A stretch of DNA of 64,000 nucleotides from Rhynchopus euleeides (GCA_963210315.1 OY723290.1:1798001-1862000); one strand, 5' to 3'. Shown: positions 29,019 to 39,720, counted from the first letter of the stretch. A program made the numbers and translations. Notes: generated by a model not told the origin, from the letters alone.

Positions 29019-30515
29019 ATGCCTCTCAGCTTGCTGTCCACCACCACTGCCGCTGTGTCTGTGTCGGCAGGGCCTCCACAGCGGAGTAGAGATGCGTCTG
29101 TTTGCGACAGGGGGGGTCAGCGCGGCCAGCGCGGCCCATCCAGACCCGCCAGCGCAGCGCAGGTTGTGCAGACGGTAGGTAGCTTCTCGTCGGTGAGGCG
29201 ATTTGTCACATCGGGGTCTGCCTGTGGGGGAAGGCCTGCCGCAGCCGCTTCGTCATCCCCGACAGCCACAACCGGGGCTGCGGCTCTCACCGCAACCACC
29301 ACCACCTCGGTGTCCGCCTCTACCTCAACCGCACTCTACACCGGGAGATCTGGCATGTTTCCCTCCGTCTCCGCGTTTCCTTCACAGCGCTCCACCCTCT
29401 CCATCTGCGCAGGGTCTGTGCTGTCCTCCGCAGCAGTCACCGAGGAGAGGCCTCCATTGTATGATGTGTCCCTGCCGTATGTGCAGCACCTTGAAGGGCC
29501 GATTCTCCTGACGGCACCCCATGGGCTGGAGCTGTTCCGCGGGGGGTCCTTCGGGGAGAAGACGCGTGTGCATTACAGGGAGAGGTGGGTCACGGAGCTG
29601 ACGCTGAAGCTGTCGCAGGCTGTTGCGAAGAAGCTCCCGAGCCTGATGGGATCCGCTTCGTATGTCGTGTGGAACTGTGCGACAGCGAGGAAGCAGGATG
29701 AGAGGAATCTGGATCCAAACTACCTCATCGAGCGGGACTTTCAGAAGTCCCCCTGGCACCAGGCCCTGGTGAAGTGGAGGAAGCTGTTTGAGGATGCGAA
29801 AGTCTGCCTCCTCCACGTAGACCTCCACGGCAAGGTGGACCGCAAAGACAACCTCAACATCGACGTCGGCGTGGGAGCCATGGAGGAGCTCTGGGCAGGC
29901 AACCCTGTGGTGCCGGCGCTGAAGAACACCCTTGTGAAGGAGCTGACGAAGGCCCTGGAGGGGAGGAGGCTGTACGGCTATAAGCAGCTGCGGATGGGCG
30001 TGGAGAAGGACCCGACGCTGAGAGGGCACAACACGAGGGGGTTCCACACGATGGCGCATCAGAGCGTGCTGCTGGGTGTGCCGGCGATCCAGCTGGAGCT
30101 GCCGAAGACGGTGAGGAAGGCGCTCCTGGTGGAGCACGTCCTGTTCGATAAGTTTGCAGATGCGATAGTGAACACGTATGTGCAGGTGTTTGGGAAGCAG
30201 GCGTTCAGCCCGGACAGCATACCGGGGCACTACCCCGTTACTTTCAAGCGGACCCTCGAGGATGCAGCTGAGGCGAAGAAGTTGGCTGCGCAGGCGAAGG
30301 CGGAGCAGAAGTCTGCAGAGAAGGCGAGGCGAAAAGCGAGCGCTGCGCGCGGGTTTGGGCAGGGCCCCGGGCTGGTGTCAGGTTCTGCGTATTCTGCGGC
30401 TGTCACGCTGCCTGCGGCTCAGCCGCAGAAGCTGACCCGAGCTGCCGCAATGTGCAAGCAGCTCCTCGCCGACCTTGAGAGTTTCGAACTCGCCTGCACG
30501 GATAAAATGATCTGA
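29019..30515 (+). CDS. N-formylglutamate amidohydrolase-like protein
   Basis: 498 residues. The first 145 are Ser/Thr/Ala-rich with scattered Arg and could be an organelle-targeting or disordered leader. The domain at about 150-395 shows the pattern of the zinc-dependent N-formylglutamate amidohydrolase fold: TAPHG (166-169, first ligand), NLDPNYL (230-236), HVDLHG (266-271, second ligand) and AIQLELP (356-362, catalytic-type Glu region). Known members hydrolyse N-formyl or related acyl amino acids in histidine breakdown; the substrate here is unknown. The C-terminal 100 residues are an Ala/Lys helix with EAKKLAAQAKAEQKS. The ATG at 29019 follows a polypyrimidine-AG; the longer frame upstream is proline-rich. 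It is intronless and stops at TGA. Recognition is by motif only. Confidence 0.6.
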   Translation: MPLSLLSTTTAAVSVSAGPPQRSRDASVCDRGGQRGQRGPSRPASAAQVVQTVGSFSSVRRFVTSGSACGGRPAAAASSSPTATTGAAALTATTTTSVSASTSTALYTGRSGMFPSVSAFPSQRSTLSICAGSVLSSAAVTEERPPLYDVSLPYVQHLEGPILLTAPHGLELFRGGSFGEKTRVHYRERWVTELTLKLSQAVAKKLPSLMGSASYVVWNCATARKQDERNLDPNYLIERDFQKSPWHQALVKWRKLFEDAKVCLLHVDLHGKVDRKDNLNIDVGVGAMEELWAGNPVVPALKNTLVKELTKALEGRRLYGYKQLRMGVEKDPTLRGHNTRGFHTMAHQSVLLGVPAIQLELPKTVRKALLVEHVLFDKFADAIVNTYVQVFGKQAFSPDSIPGHYPVTFKRTLEDAAEAKKLAAQAKAEQKSAEKARRKASAARGFGQGPGLVSGSAYSAAVTLPAAQPQKLTRAAAMCKQLLADLESFELACTDKMI

Positions 30516-30861
30516 GCTTTCTCCCCGCCCCTCAGCAGAGAAAAACAAGGCAGCGCCTGCCTGCGGGTGTTATGGTGTCCACCATGAAGCGAAAGGGGAT
30601 GCGATATCCCCTGAAGGGATGCCAAACTCCAGCCAGACCAGCCCGTGCCGTGGGGCTGGCTGGGCCTGCCTGTCACACTCCATGAGGTTTGGCTCGAAAT
30701 GAGGCGACCTGCAGAGTGGCAGAGAGTAACGTGGGCAGCAGTCTCCCCTTTCGCGGGGACTGCTTCCGTTCGATGCCGGACCCCCCGCTAACCCAATATT
30801 GCCCGCAGCGCGGTGTGTGCGTGATTCGATGCTGCATCACGCGTTTTTTTTGTCACTAATC

Positions 30862-30970
30862 GGGGGCCCTCGCTACCAAGTGTGACTGAGTGAGAAAAAG
30901 TGAGAAGTCGGCCATGTTTGGCTGAAAACTGACGACTCGTGACTCACAGTGACTCGTAGCGAGGGCCCCC
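30862..30970 (-). mobile_element. 109-bp miniature element, copy 2 (inverse of 22343-22451)
   Basis: The ends GGGGGCCCTCGCTACC and GTAGCGAGGGCCCCC are inverted. The flanks are ATC on both sides, a likely 3-bp duplication. It differs from copy 1 at only a few positions, so both moved recently. Confidence 0.8.
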
Positions 30971-32891
30971 ATCGGATCTGATTATTTCCCCCCCCTCCCG
31001 CCTGACTGCCTCACATTTGGAAACGGCCTGCCTCACCTCATCCGAGAGGCACTGCCACTAGACACCACCCCTTTCCCCTCTCAATATGTTCATGTCAGGG
31101 TCTATCGGTTATGGGGTGTGCGGTGGCGGTGGTGGTGGTGGTGGTGGATGTAATTTGCCCAAGCTTTATCCCCCCTCCTCCCCCAAAGAAAAGTTGTAGA
31201 TCTTTCGACCCGGGAACAGCCCCATGATGGGTGGACGGCGGAACGCGTGGGTGGGTGTGTGTGTGTGGAGGGAGGGCGGGGTCGTTGTCACCCCCGACCT
31301 GTCGAACCTGACCGACCATCACCTCCCGCCCCCACGATTCGCTCCTCCGACCCATCCCCCACGTCCTCCCCACAGTAATAATTTAAACAGAACTCTGTTT
31401 GTCAAATAAGGCACATATATCATGCGTGGTGGTGGTGGTGGGGGGTAGGGGGTGTTCTGTGATAAGATCCCGAAAAAGGTAGAGCCTGCTTCGCTAGCCC
31501 CGCCAGGCCACCCCGCAGTGCCGTGACGGGAAGCGCACATGTTGCCAGCCCACCCCCACCCCCCTCCTCCTTCTTCATCAAAAGGTGGCGGGGTGCCAGG
31601 CCAGGTGGGTTTGTGCTGCCACAGCGCAGCACAACCCGTGCCAAAGGAGGTAGAGACAGGGGCAGTGCCCACTCATGAGGTACGGATTCTCGATCATGAT
31701 CAAAAAAACAGCGAACGGCACCCCCCCCCCCCCCCCCCCCCCCAAAGGGTTTGAATCCCCTAACCCCCCGGCGGGGTTTGGGGAGATCCCGGGGAGAGTG
31801 TTGGGAGACGGGTATCATATGTGTGTGACAGAGGAGGCAGCACCAGAGCTCCCCTCGGTGCGACCTACACTAAACTAGCAAAGATTAACCCGTGTCCTCC
31901 TGTGAAAGCTCCAGGGGGGGTGCCCTTTCCTTTTTTTTATCCCATGATCAGGACGTGCCTTCCCCAATCCTTTCATTTATATGCCAGCCTTGTGTTCATC
32001 AACGGGAAGATGTCCTCTGCGAAGGTGTTCTGTGCGAGCATCGTTCGTTCCGGAGTGATTCGGGGCGGGGGGGGGGCGGGGGTGGGGTGTTTCTGGAGCA
32101 GACGGGGGGGGGGGTGAGGGGTGTTGTTGTGTGCGGTGTTTCGCGCGTTCCTTTTATTTCCACCCCCACCCCCTCCCACACACCCCCCCCCCCTCCCGTG
32201 TATTGCAAGAAGGTGCCTGGGAGACTTACTTTTCCATTCACTCTCGACGATCAAACTCCCCCCCCCCCTCCCCGTGTAAATTTACTGCAAGAGAGACTCA
32301 GTTCCCTGCACCTTTCATCGCCCCTCCGCCTCGCACCCCCTCCCCCTCTCTCTGTTAGTTCGCGGTGGGCCACCAACCTCCACCACCCCACCCCCATCGC
32401 GTGTCGTGGTGCCACGGAGACAACCTTCCGGCAGAAATGCGCATGGCACTGCCTTGGGCCCCCCCCTCCCTGCGATGGGGCCAAGGCAGCAAAAAGGTTG
32501 GGCAACCCTGTCGTCAGAATCTTTTTCGCACTGTGCGTGCGCCCCAGGGCCTGTGTATGTGTGAGGTGTGTGGCGATCCTTAGGGATTGCCAGCCTCGGG
32601 GGATTCGGTTTGTTGTCCCCCCCCCCCCCCTAAAGAATCATGCGTGACAAGTGGATCATCGGGAGGGGACATCCTGTATGCCCCCCCGGCAGTATTCCCT
32701 CTCCCTCCCTCCCTGCCCCCTTTCCCGCCGAATCTTACCTGCGCCCTGGGCCCTCGTTGGGGGAACATTGCACAGATCGCAGCACCACCCCACACTACGC
32801 TACACTACACCACCGCCCCAAAGGAGCCACCGGACCCCCGTGGGGAAGGGGAAGGGCGCGGGGTGGGGTGGGGCTGTGGGCGTTGCACGCG
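30971..32891. other. Intergenic, homopolymer-rich, no supported gene
   Basis: GGT trinucleotide repeat (31117-31148), a long C tract (31721-31743), several shorter C and G tracts (32070-32110, 32183-32192, 32260-32270, 32619-32629). The proline- and glycine-rich frames here are shadows of these tracts. Confidence 0.5.
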
Positions 32892-33170
32892 ATGGACGGC
32901 ATTGCGGCGGGTGCCGTGGGTGTGCAGAATGTCCGCTGGCGTGTCGACGTGACGATCGCCACGAGCCACATGCAGAAGGTGTTCACCCCTGTGGTGCTGA
33001 TGGAGCTCGAGCTGTCCAGCGGCGAGATTAAGACCATCGAGATCCCGCAGTCGCAGCTGCACAGCCTCCGCTACTCCCTTGCGAAGATGCTGAAGGACCT
33101 GCAGTACTTCGAGAGAAAGGCTCCGCCGGAGAGCCTGCTCAAGAAGATGAACCAGCGCCTTGTCAAATAA
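32892..33170 (+). CDS. COMM-domain protein (COMMD6-like, domain only)
   Basis: 92 residues made up almost entirely of a COMM domain: NVRWRVDVTIATSHMQKV, then VLMELELSSGEIKTIEIP, and SQLHSLRYSLAKMLKDLQYF. The Trp-Arg-Val-Asp start and the Leu-Arg-Tyr helix are family hallmarks. COMMD proteins assemble into the Commander complex, which recycles membrane cargo at endosomes. Most have about 200 residues with a helical N-terminal domain; only the COMMD6 type is this short. An upstream exon for the missing domain cannot be excluded, because the frame stays open upstream as low-complexity sequence. It stops at TAA, showing TAA acts as a stop in this genome. Confidence 0.8.
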   Translation: MDGIAAGAVGVQNVRWRVDVTIATSHMQKVFTPVVLMELELSSGEIKTIEIPQSQLHSLRYSLAKMLKDLQYFERKAPPESLLKKMNQRLVK

Positions 33171-34503
33171 CACGTGTGCCCCCCCCCACCCCCCTGCGGC
33201 TGGCGGCAGGGTTTTGCTGTGGCAGGAAAATGCTGCTCTCACAGATCCCTTCAACCTTGCACCACCCGCCTGCCACCCCACGCCCCAAACGTTGTGGGTT
33301 TTCTCGAAAAGTGGGGTTCCCACACCCTGTTGCTCCGATAGTTCGGCGCATGCCTATCTCGTGTGGTGTGTGCGGTATCCTTGTTGCGCTGTGTGATGGA
33401 GCGATTATCGCTTCACCCCCCCTCCCCTCCCTTCTCCCCCTTCCCCTCGCTGAAGCAAACACAGCGTTGTGTGCCATAAGAAAAATGGCTAATGGCAGAT
33501 GTAACCGGGTGTTGTGGAGAGCCGTACGTTGTGCGTTGTGTGCTTTCGGTGCAAGTAATACCCTCCCTGGGGGGGGGGAGGGACTCCATGAGGTGGAGCG
33601 ACGGGTTGGGAAGGGGCGGAGGCCTTTTCTGTTGTTGAGTATGGATGAACGAAAGTTTGGCTGTCCCTCCCCTTCCCACCCCCCTCCCCCTCCTCCTCCT
33701 TCCTTGATGCAGTCTTCTGGCGAGGACAGGCGAACCTTGCAAAGCCTCTCCCGCAGTGATTTTGCCGTCATTTTTTTTTTTGCAAAGGCCTTTCAGGCAG
33801 GGTATAAGATAGACTTTTTTTCTGGCGCCGTTTTCCGGTTTTTCTGGTTTTGAAATTTTTTCGCGCGCGCCTTCGGCGCGCGCGACCCGCGCAAACCCTC
33901 CCAGAGTCTGAGAGGGCCCGGTGCCTGCGCGCGTCCTGTCGTACTGAGGCTGCTTGGTGGCAGGCGCAGCAGCTGCTTCGAAAGTTTGGACTCTCGGCCA
34001 AAAAACCGGTCTGCTGCAATTTTTTTACGCAGGGGGGTCTGGGGGGCGGAGCCCCCCAGCCGCCGGAGGCCACGGTAGTGAACATCTGTTCCCTACAGTC
34101 TGGATTCGCTTGTAAGTAGGAAGGCTTCGCTGTATCGCAGCCCGGCCAGCAGGAGATCACTGGTCCTTGAGGGTTCAACCTTCAGGGTGGAGGAGGACGG
34201 GGGAGCGACCACTCGTGACAGGTGTGCGTTGTGGGTGGAGTGGGTGCACGACAGAATGGCCAAAGGGTCCACGATATCTCTGCACACATTCCGTTATCGA
34301 GGAGATGGGCACCTAGCTGTGACGACAGGCAACAAACAAATCTCATCTGTTAGTTGCCCCCAATAGGCTTGGCGACCTTCAAGACTGCTTGAAAGTCGTT
34401 CGTGTTCTCGTCTCAGCCCTCCGGACAAGCAGATCTGTCTCGAGTTGGTGGGCTGTCGCCACGTATTCGATGGCACCGAGTGACGCTGCACAGAGGCAGA
34501 CGA
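33171..34503. other. Intergenic, no supported gene
   Basis: Contains a GCGCGCGCC-TTC-GGCGCGCGC hairpin (33861-33884), a minus-strand copy of the GC-hairpin dispersed repeat (34034-34090) and a T-rich stretch. No convincing frame. Confidence 0.5.
33861..33885. repeat. Perfect GC hairpin
   Basis: GCGCGCGCC, loop TTC, GGCGCGCGC: a perfect 9-bp stem preceded by T-rich sequence. Too isolated to call a terminator; it could mark an element end or a cruciform. Confidence 0.6.
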
Positions 34504-34677
34504 CACGGTGAACTCCAGCGGAGGTTACCCTACCTCCGCTGGAGTACACCGTGTGTCTCCCATGAGTCTCAACTAGCGGGAGTCTTAGCGTAAATTAGCT
34601 GGAAAATATACTCCCGTCTCCAGTACAGACTGCAGTCATAGACTCCGTCTTAGACATGGTGGCTGGAGTCCACCATG
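34504..34677. mobile_element. Miniature CACGGTG element, about 174 bp
   Basis: Left CACGGTGAACTCCAGCGG and right GGCTGGAGTCCACCATG are imperfect inverted ends of the CACGGTGGACTCC family. A left-end hairpin (CTCCAGCGGAGG...CCTCCGCTGGAG) and an AACTAGCGGGAGTC remnant are inside. No matching flanks, so it is old or rearranged. Confidence 0.5.
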
Positions 34678-35215
34678 TGTGCACCTTCAAAACAGAAGAG
34701 ACCTGCATGACGAGGGCATCACCACCCACAGGGCCACCCGCTAGGTCCATTTTTTCTCCTCCGCTTCTCTGCCTTCTTTGGACTATTTGAGCTCTGTGCG
34801 GATCACGATGGGGTCACTTTCTATTTTTTTATGGCGTTTTTTCTGACTGTTTTACTGTCCCAAAGTCACAAATAAAACCGCCAAAAATGAGACCGACCTT
34901 TTTTTTTTCTCCAGAAAACCGGGAACCGGGAAACCCTGGTTTTGAAAACCGGAGAACCAGACCTATCTTATCCCCTGTTTCAGGCGACGCATGACAGTCG
35001 CGTTGACGGAAGCCCGTGCGTTGATGCCCGTTTAACAGCATTCAGTGTAGTTCCACAGCACCTTTCGCAAGCGCATGTGTTGCAGCTCCTCCTCCGTCTT
35101 CGCTTTTTCCACGTCTGGCGCTCTCTCCCCTCCCCTCTTCTGTTTAAGTCCTGCCTTCCCCACCACATCACCACACCACCACACCCCCAGGGCCCCGCCA
35201 GGCCTCTCTGCGGGG
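34678..35215. other. 5' flank of the DPH7 gene
   Basis: One copy of the GCGGATC dispersed repeat (34787-34820), T-rich sequence, then a CT-rich stretch and CACCCCCAG (to 35190) before the ATG. No separate gene. Confidence 0.5.
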
Positions 35216-36199
35216 ATGGACCCCCTCGAGGCAGACAGCCTGCTGTCATGGGCGACAGAAGCACCGGCTGACATGGTGGAGGCCAACCCGGCCTGCCCCA
35301 GCGAGCTGGCCGTGCCGACATACCTCCTCGTGGACCACGAGGACAAGGCGCAGGAGCGCCTCGGCACCATACACTTCCTGCACACCGCTGCCGGGGAGCC
35401 GCCGAGCCTCTCCCGTGTCACCACGGTGGAGACGCCTGGCGTGTTCGACCTCAAGTGGGCACCTGCTGCGGACAACCGCTTCGCCATCGCAGGGGCTGAC
35501 GGCAGCGCGCATGTCTACCGCCGCACCGATGCCGGGGCAGACCTGCTGTCCTCCCACTCCCTCGAGGAGCAGGACTTCTGCCTCTGCGTGGCCTGGGCAC
35601 CCGGCAGCAACGCTGTGGCGTACGGCTCCAGGAAGGGGGAGATGTGCATCGCCGATACCACGACAGGCGAGAGGCTCCACAGCTGGGGGGCGCATGACCA
35701 CGAGGTTTGGGTCGCGCGCTATCTGTCAGAGGATGTGGTGGCCACCGGGTCCGACGACTGCTTCCTCAAGCTGTGGGACATGCGTGTGGGCACCGAGATG
35801 CCGGTGAAGTCGAAGCGGTTCGACGCGGGTGTGACGGCCATCACACCGCACCCTTCTGCGGCGTCCGGCCCGGACACCGTGCTGGTCGGCAGCTACGACG
35901 AGTGCCTGCATGTCCTGGATATCACCCGTCCCAAGAACCCCCTCACAACCTTCGGGCCTCTGGGTGGTGGTGTGTGGCGTGTGAAGCCCTCACCCGCTAA
36001 CCCCGACACGGTCCTGATCGCAGCGATGCAGGGCGGGGGGTACACCGCAAGCCTTTCCAGCGGAGAGCTTGTATCGCACTTCTCCGCGCATGAGTCGATG
36101 GTCTACGGCTGTGAGTGGCTGCACGGCGGGGAGACGGCGGCGACATGCAGCTTCTACGACAAAATCCTCCACCTCTGGACCCCGCAACAGGCTGCCTGA
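35216..36199 (+). CDS. DPH7: Diphthine methylesterase, WD-repeat protein DPH7
   Basis: 327 residues. DPH7 removes the methyl group from diphthine methyl ester on translation elongation factor 2, the step before final amidation to diphthamide, in the cytosol. The WD repeats are readable in order: VFDLKWAP (76-83), CVAWAPGSNAVAYGSRKGEM (124-143), the family-specific HDHEVWVARY and GSDDCFLKLWDMR (160-190), VLVGSYDE (222-229), GGGVWRVKPSP (250-260), HESMVYGCEW (292-301) and CSFYDKILHLW (311-321). The DD in the fourth repeat and GGxWR are characteristic of this family. The ATG at 35216 is chosen as the first after a CCCCCAG; it is intronless, of normal length or slightly short, and stops at TGA. 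Confidence 0.88.
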   Translation: MDPLEADSLLSWATEAPADMVEANPACPSELAVPTYLLVDHEDKAQERLGTIHFLHTAAGEPPSLSRVTTVETPGVFDLKWAPAADNRFAIAGADGSAHVYRRTDAGADLLSSHSLEEQDFCLCVAWAPGSNAVAYGSRKGEMCIADTTTGERLHSWGAHDHEVWVARYLSEDVVATGSDDCFLKLWDMRVGTEMPVKSKRFDAGVTAITPHPSAASGPDTVLVGSYDECLHVLDITRPKNPLTTFGPLGGGVWRVKPSPANPDTVLIAAMQGGGYTASLSSGELVSHFSAHESMVYGCEWLHGGETAATCSFYDKILHLWTPQQAA

Positions 36200-36494
36200 G
36201 GGGTTGAGAGCGCAGTGCCCCCCCCCCCCCCCCCACCTGCCCCAATCCCCGAGCTTGTTGTTGTGTGGGTTGTGTGTATTGTGGAGGGGTGGGTGGGTGT
36301 GTGTCTCCCCACCCCTTGCCCCCCCTCACACCTTCGATCAGTCTCTCAAGTCAAGTGTCATGCTCGCCTCCGGCCTCCTTGGCGTATGCTGGGGGAGGGG
36401 GAGGGGGTGAAGCTGTGGGGCGTGGTGAAGTGGAGTCAGGGGGGTCCATCTCATGCTGGAGTGAGGCGGCAGATCATCTCCCCCCCGCCCCCAA
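36200..36494. other. 3' flank of the DPH7 gene
   Basis: C tract (36217-36233) and GT-rich sequence. Nothing gene-like before the next element begins at 36495. Confidence 0.5.
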
Positions 36495-36731
36495 CACGGT
36501 GGGATCTTGTAAATTTTACATGTATAACTACAAGTATATACATGTATTATACATGTATAATACTTGCATGTCAACTATTATACATGTATAATACATGTAT
36601 ATGCCTGAAATATACATGTAAAATACATGTATATCAAGTAAAAATACAAGTATAATAGTTGACATGCAAGTATTATACTTGTATTTTTACTTGATATACA
36701 TGTATTTTACATGTATATTTCAGGCATATAC

Positions 36732-38761
36732 ACATACATCGGGCGTTATTGCGTTACCAGTAACGGTAATACCGTTATTTTTTCGGTAAAATAACTTACC
36801 GTTAATAACGTTCCAGAACGGCCGAATAACGTTATCCGAAAATCGGTAACGTTATTTTTCCGCGTTATACCGTTATCGATAACGGTAATACCGTTATTAC
36901 CGTTATCAGGAACGGTAATAACGTTATCGGTAACGTTATTACCGTTATTACCGTTATCGGTAACGGTAATACCGTTATCAGTAACGGTAATAACGTTATC
37001 GGTAACGTTATTACCGTTATTACCGGTAATACCGCGTTATTTTCGGTATTTTTGGGCAACTTCTATAGGGGGACCCTTTTCGAATTTTTTTTTCGGGGTG
37101 GCCAGAATGGGCTGTTTTAGGCTATTTGAGGCCATTTTCGAGCAAATTTTTGGGTTTAGAGCCACGCAAAGGGTCTAAAATGGGCATGCCAATCTCAAAA
37201 AATGCTCAAAATTCCGAGAGATTTCAGATTTTTCGAATTTTTTGACCGAGAAAATTCTGACCCCAAAATGTGGTCCTTGTGGTCTGGAACTGTCCGTTGT
37301 CGAAGGAATTGGTGAAAAAATCGTGATTTTTGGCCTCTGGATCACCCATGCCGTCCCAAAAATCAAGCAAAAGAGGTTTGGTAGGTGCATTTTTGGGTGA
37401 ACATGAGCCATTGTGCCAACCTGCTTGATTTCACCCGAAAATTGGAATCCGTTGAATATGGTTTCTGATGAAAATGTGAAAATTTTCGACCTTCTTCGCA
37501 GTTTTTGCCACTTCCTTGCCCCATCTTTCCCACCCAAAATCGAAGTACCGTGAATGGTGTTGTTGAAAGGTCCAAATTGCGTTGGTTGTGCGTAGTTCTG
37601 CCGAAATCGTGCACACGTTGTGCATAGTGCATGTGTAACGCCATTTGCGACCAAAATGTAAATTTCCTGCACCCGAGCGTTGACGCTTCCACACACCCTT
37701 ACAAACCCACTTGCCTGATGAAGGGGGTGGTGTGTAGAGCACGTTTGGCAGGGCTGAATGACACTTTCCGCGCGAAGGTCGTGTGCGTAATTAAAAAACG
37801 GTCCGAGGGCCGGAGGCCCGAGGCCTTTTTTTACCTGCACGAGGGTGCAATTGAGGCCGATACGGGGTGCAGATGATGGTTTCTTGCACAACCCAGTCAT
37901 GTTTTGCACATCACGACGAACTCGGAAATTCCTCATATTTGCACTCCAGGTCTCATATTTGCACTGGTGCAAATATGGGACCTGGAGTGCGTGCAAATAA
38001 TGACTGGGGGGTGCAAGAAAGTTCAAATTGCGTAGTTCCTGCGTACTTCGTGCGTAGCCCGAGCGTACTTTGGGTAGTTCGTGCGTATATTGTGCGAAGC
38101 GTCTTTGACAGCACCAGTAACGGACTTTTGGAACGTAACTATTTTAGAACGGACCGGGAAAAAATGGGCACGTCGCTACTTCGCGCTACTTCGTCGCTCG
38201 TAACGAGTAAAAATATCAGGTGGTTTATACACCGCCAATGTGAGGTGTGCGGGTGTATTCCTGAAGGATTCACTTCTGCGTCCACACTGAGTGATTTTGG
38301 AGTGATTTTCACTCCAAATTTCACTCCAGGAACATTGGATGCTGCAAGGTTGCAGGGGTTTCTGCAGTATTTGCCTTGAAAAAGCCAAAAAACATGATTT
38401 TTTCACGAAACTCGACATGTCCGTGCGTTATTATCCAAAAAATGGTCCCAGGGGGGTATTCTGGAGCCATCTCCACCAAAAACTACACCATCCGCCCGCA
38501 AAATTGTCCGAATAACGCAAGTTTTCATGAAAATAACGGAAAAATAACGCGTTATTTTAGGAGAAAACGTTTTCCAATTTTTTGACATCACGGAGTGGCC
38601 CCCTGGAGTGATATTTTACCCAAGAAAATTCTTTTAGGGGGGGTAGGGACCCGAGTTTCGGGTCAGATTCACCGGGAAATGCTGCCTTTTTTGGGGTCAA
38701 AAAATAACGCAAAAATAACGTTATTACCGTTACTGGTAACGGAATAACGCCCAATGTATGT
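36732..38761. mobile_element. ATAC-flanked element with ACATACATYGGGCGTTATT ends, 2.0 kb
   Basis: The ends ACATACATCGGGCGTTATT and AATAACGCCCAATGTATGT are inverted with one mismatch and flanked by ATAC. Excision restores GGCATATACATGTATTATAC, the normal centre of the host foldback. Subterminal arrays of TAACGGTAATACCGTTATT (36755-37040) and shorter GTTATTACCGTTACTGGTAA (38705-38745) lie inside the ends. The interior holds a block (37675-37797) repeated in reverse at 53570-53690. Minus-strand frames inside are not convincingly protein. Confidence 0.65.
36755..37040. repeat. TAACGGTAATACCGTTATT palindromic array
   Basis: Dense alternating GGTAATACCGTTA, AACGTTATTACCG and GGTAACGTTA units over 285 bp. 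Both strands read alike, so cruciform formation or binding of the element's own protein to many sites is plausible. Confidence 0.8.
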
Positions 38762-38867
38762 ATACATGTATTATACATGTATAATAGTTGACATGCAAGT
38801 ATTATACATGTATAATACATGTATATACTTGTAGTTATACATGTAAAATTTACAAGATCCCACCGTG

Positions 38868-39200
38868 AACCCCCCGGTTGAGACGATTTTTTTTGCCAGC
38901 TGTGTCCGTGTCGGGCACTGTGTGGTAAAAAAAATACCGGCGTGTTTTCCATGTTACAGCCGATTGAAGGAGTTCGCCTTTCTTCTGAAGTTGATTTTTT
39001 GACGAACATTTTTCACGAACGTTAACGCGCGAACATTTCTTGCCTCAAGACCACCACCACCACCCCACCCCACCCCACACTCTTGTGCTCCCTTCAATTT
39101 CGATTTCACTACCCCACACTCTTACCCACAGGTGACCGCAGGGGAGAGAGGGTTCGAGGGGGGGGGGACTGGACTGTCCCCCCACCAGCCCCCCCCCCCC
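38868..39200. other. Intergenic, no supported gene
   Basis: ACC repeat (39049-39065) and mixed sequence ahead of the minisatellite. No gene. Confidence 0.5.
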
Positions 39201-39416
39201 TTCCACCTTCAATACTGTCTCTCCTGCCCCCCTCCCTTCCACCTTCAATACTGTCTCTCCTGCCCCCCCCCCCTTCCACCTTCAATACTGTCTCTCCTGC
39301 CCCCCCCCTTCCACCTTCAATACTGTCTCTCCTGCCCCCCCCCCTTCCACCTTCAATACTGTCTCTCCTGCCCCCCCCCCTTCCACCTTCAATACTGTCT
39401 CTCCTGCCCCCCCCCC
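39201..39416 (+). repeat. 36-bp minisatellite, six copies
   Basis: The core TTCCACCTTCAATACTGTCT followed by CTCCTG starts at 39201, 39237, 39274, 39309, 39345 and 39381. Spacing varies (35-37) only because the intervening C tract varies. It lies 300 bases upstream of the peroxidase fusion gene, within its likely 5' region. Confidence 0.9.
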
Positions 39417-39720
39417 CTCCTCTTCCTCCCCCACCCCGCCTTCCCCCCCCCCCATCCACTGTAATTGTAAACTAAAGTGGAGGGTGTGCGGTGGTGGTGG
39501 TGATCTCCTCCTCTCAAACCCCCCCCCCCTCTCTCTCTGTCCACTCTCTGCCTTATTCTATCTCCCACCCGCCTATTCCCCACCATATTCCACCACTTTT
39601 CTTTTCCTTTCCTGCCGCCCGCTTTTTTTTATATCCATTTATTCAACTGCTCCTTCTCCATATTTCTCCACTCTTCTCCTTTGTCCCGCTGTTCTCCCGC
39701 TTCCCTCCACCACCCCTACT

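Larger units (their letters stand above)
36495..38867. mobile_element. CACGGTGGG foldback element interrupted by an ATAC-flanked element
   Basis: The ends CACGGTGGGATCTTGTAAAT and complement are inverted and continue through TTTACATGTATAACTACAAG on both sides. The flanks are AA on both sides. Without its 2-kb insertion (36732-38761) the element is about 340 bp of ATACATGTAT palindromes, the same family as 6312-11968. Confidence 0.75.

Noticed and set aside
30530..30850. Possible structured RNA after the amidohydrolase-like gene
   Set aside because: Small hairpins are present but I could not match a tRNA, snRNA or other known RNA.
37175..38026. Long minus-strand open frame (283 codons)
   Set aside because: It runs through a block repeated elsewhere without frame conservation (53570-53690) and has no motif or consistent composition; treated as chance.
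36495..38867. Direct-looking spaced repeats as a CRISPR array
   Set aside because: Units are palindromic, irregularly spaced and inside a eukaryotic transposon with target duplications.
39109..39475. Proline- or glycine-rich open frames across the minisatellite
   Set aside because: They exist only because the 36-bp units and C tracts lack stops; they carry no protein signal.
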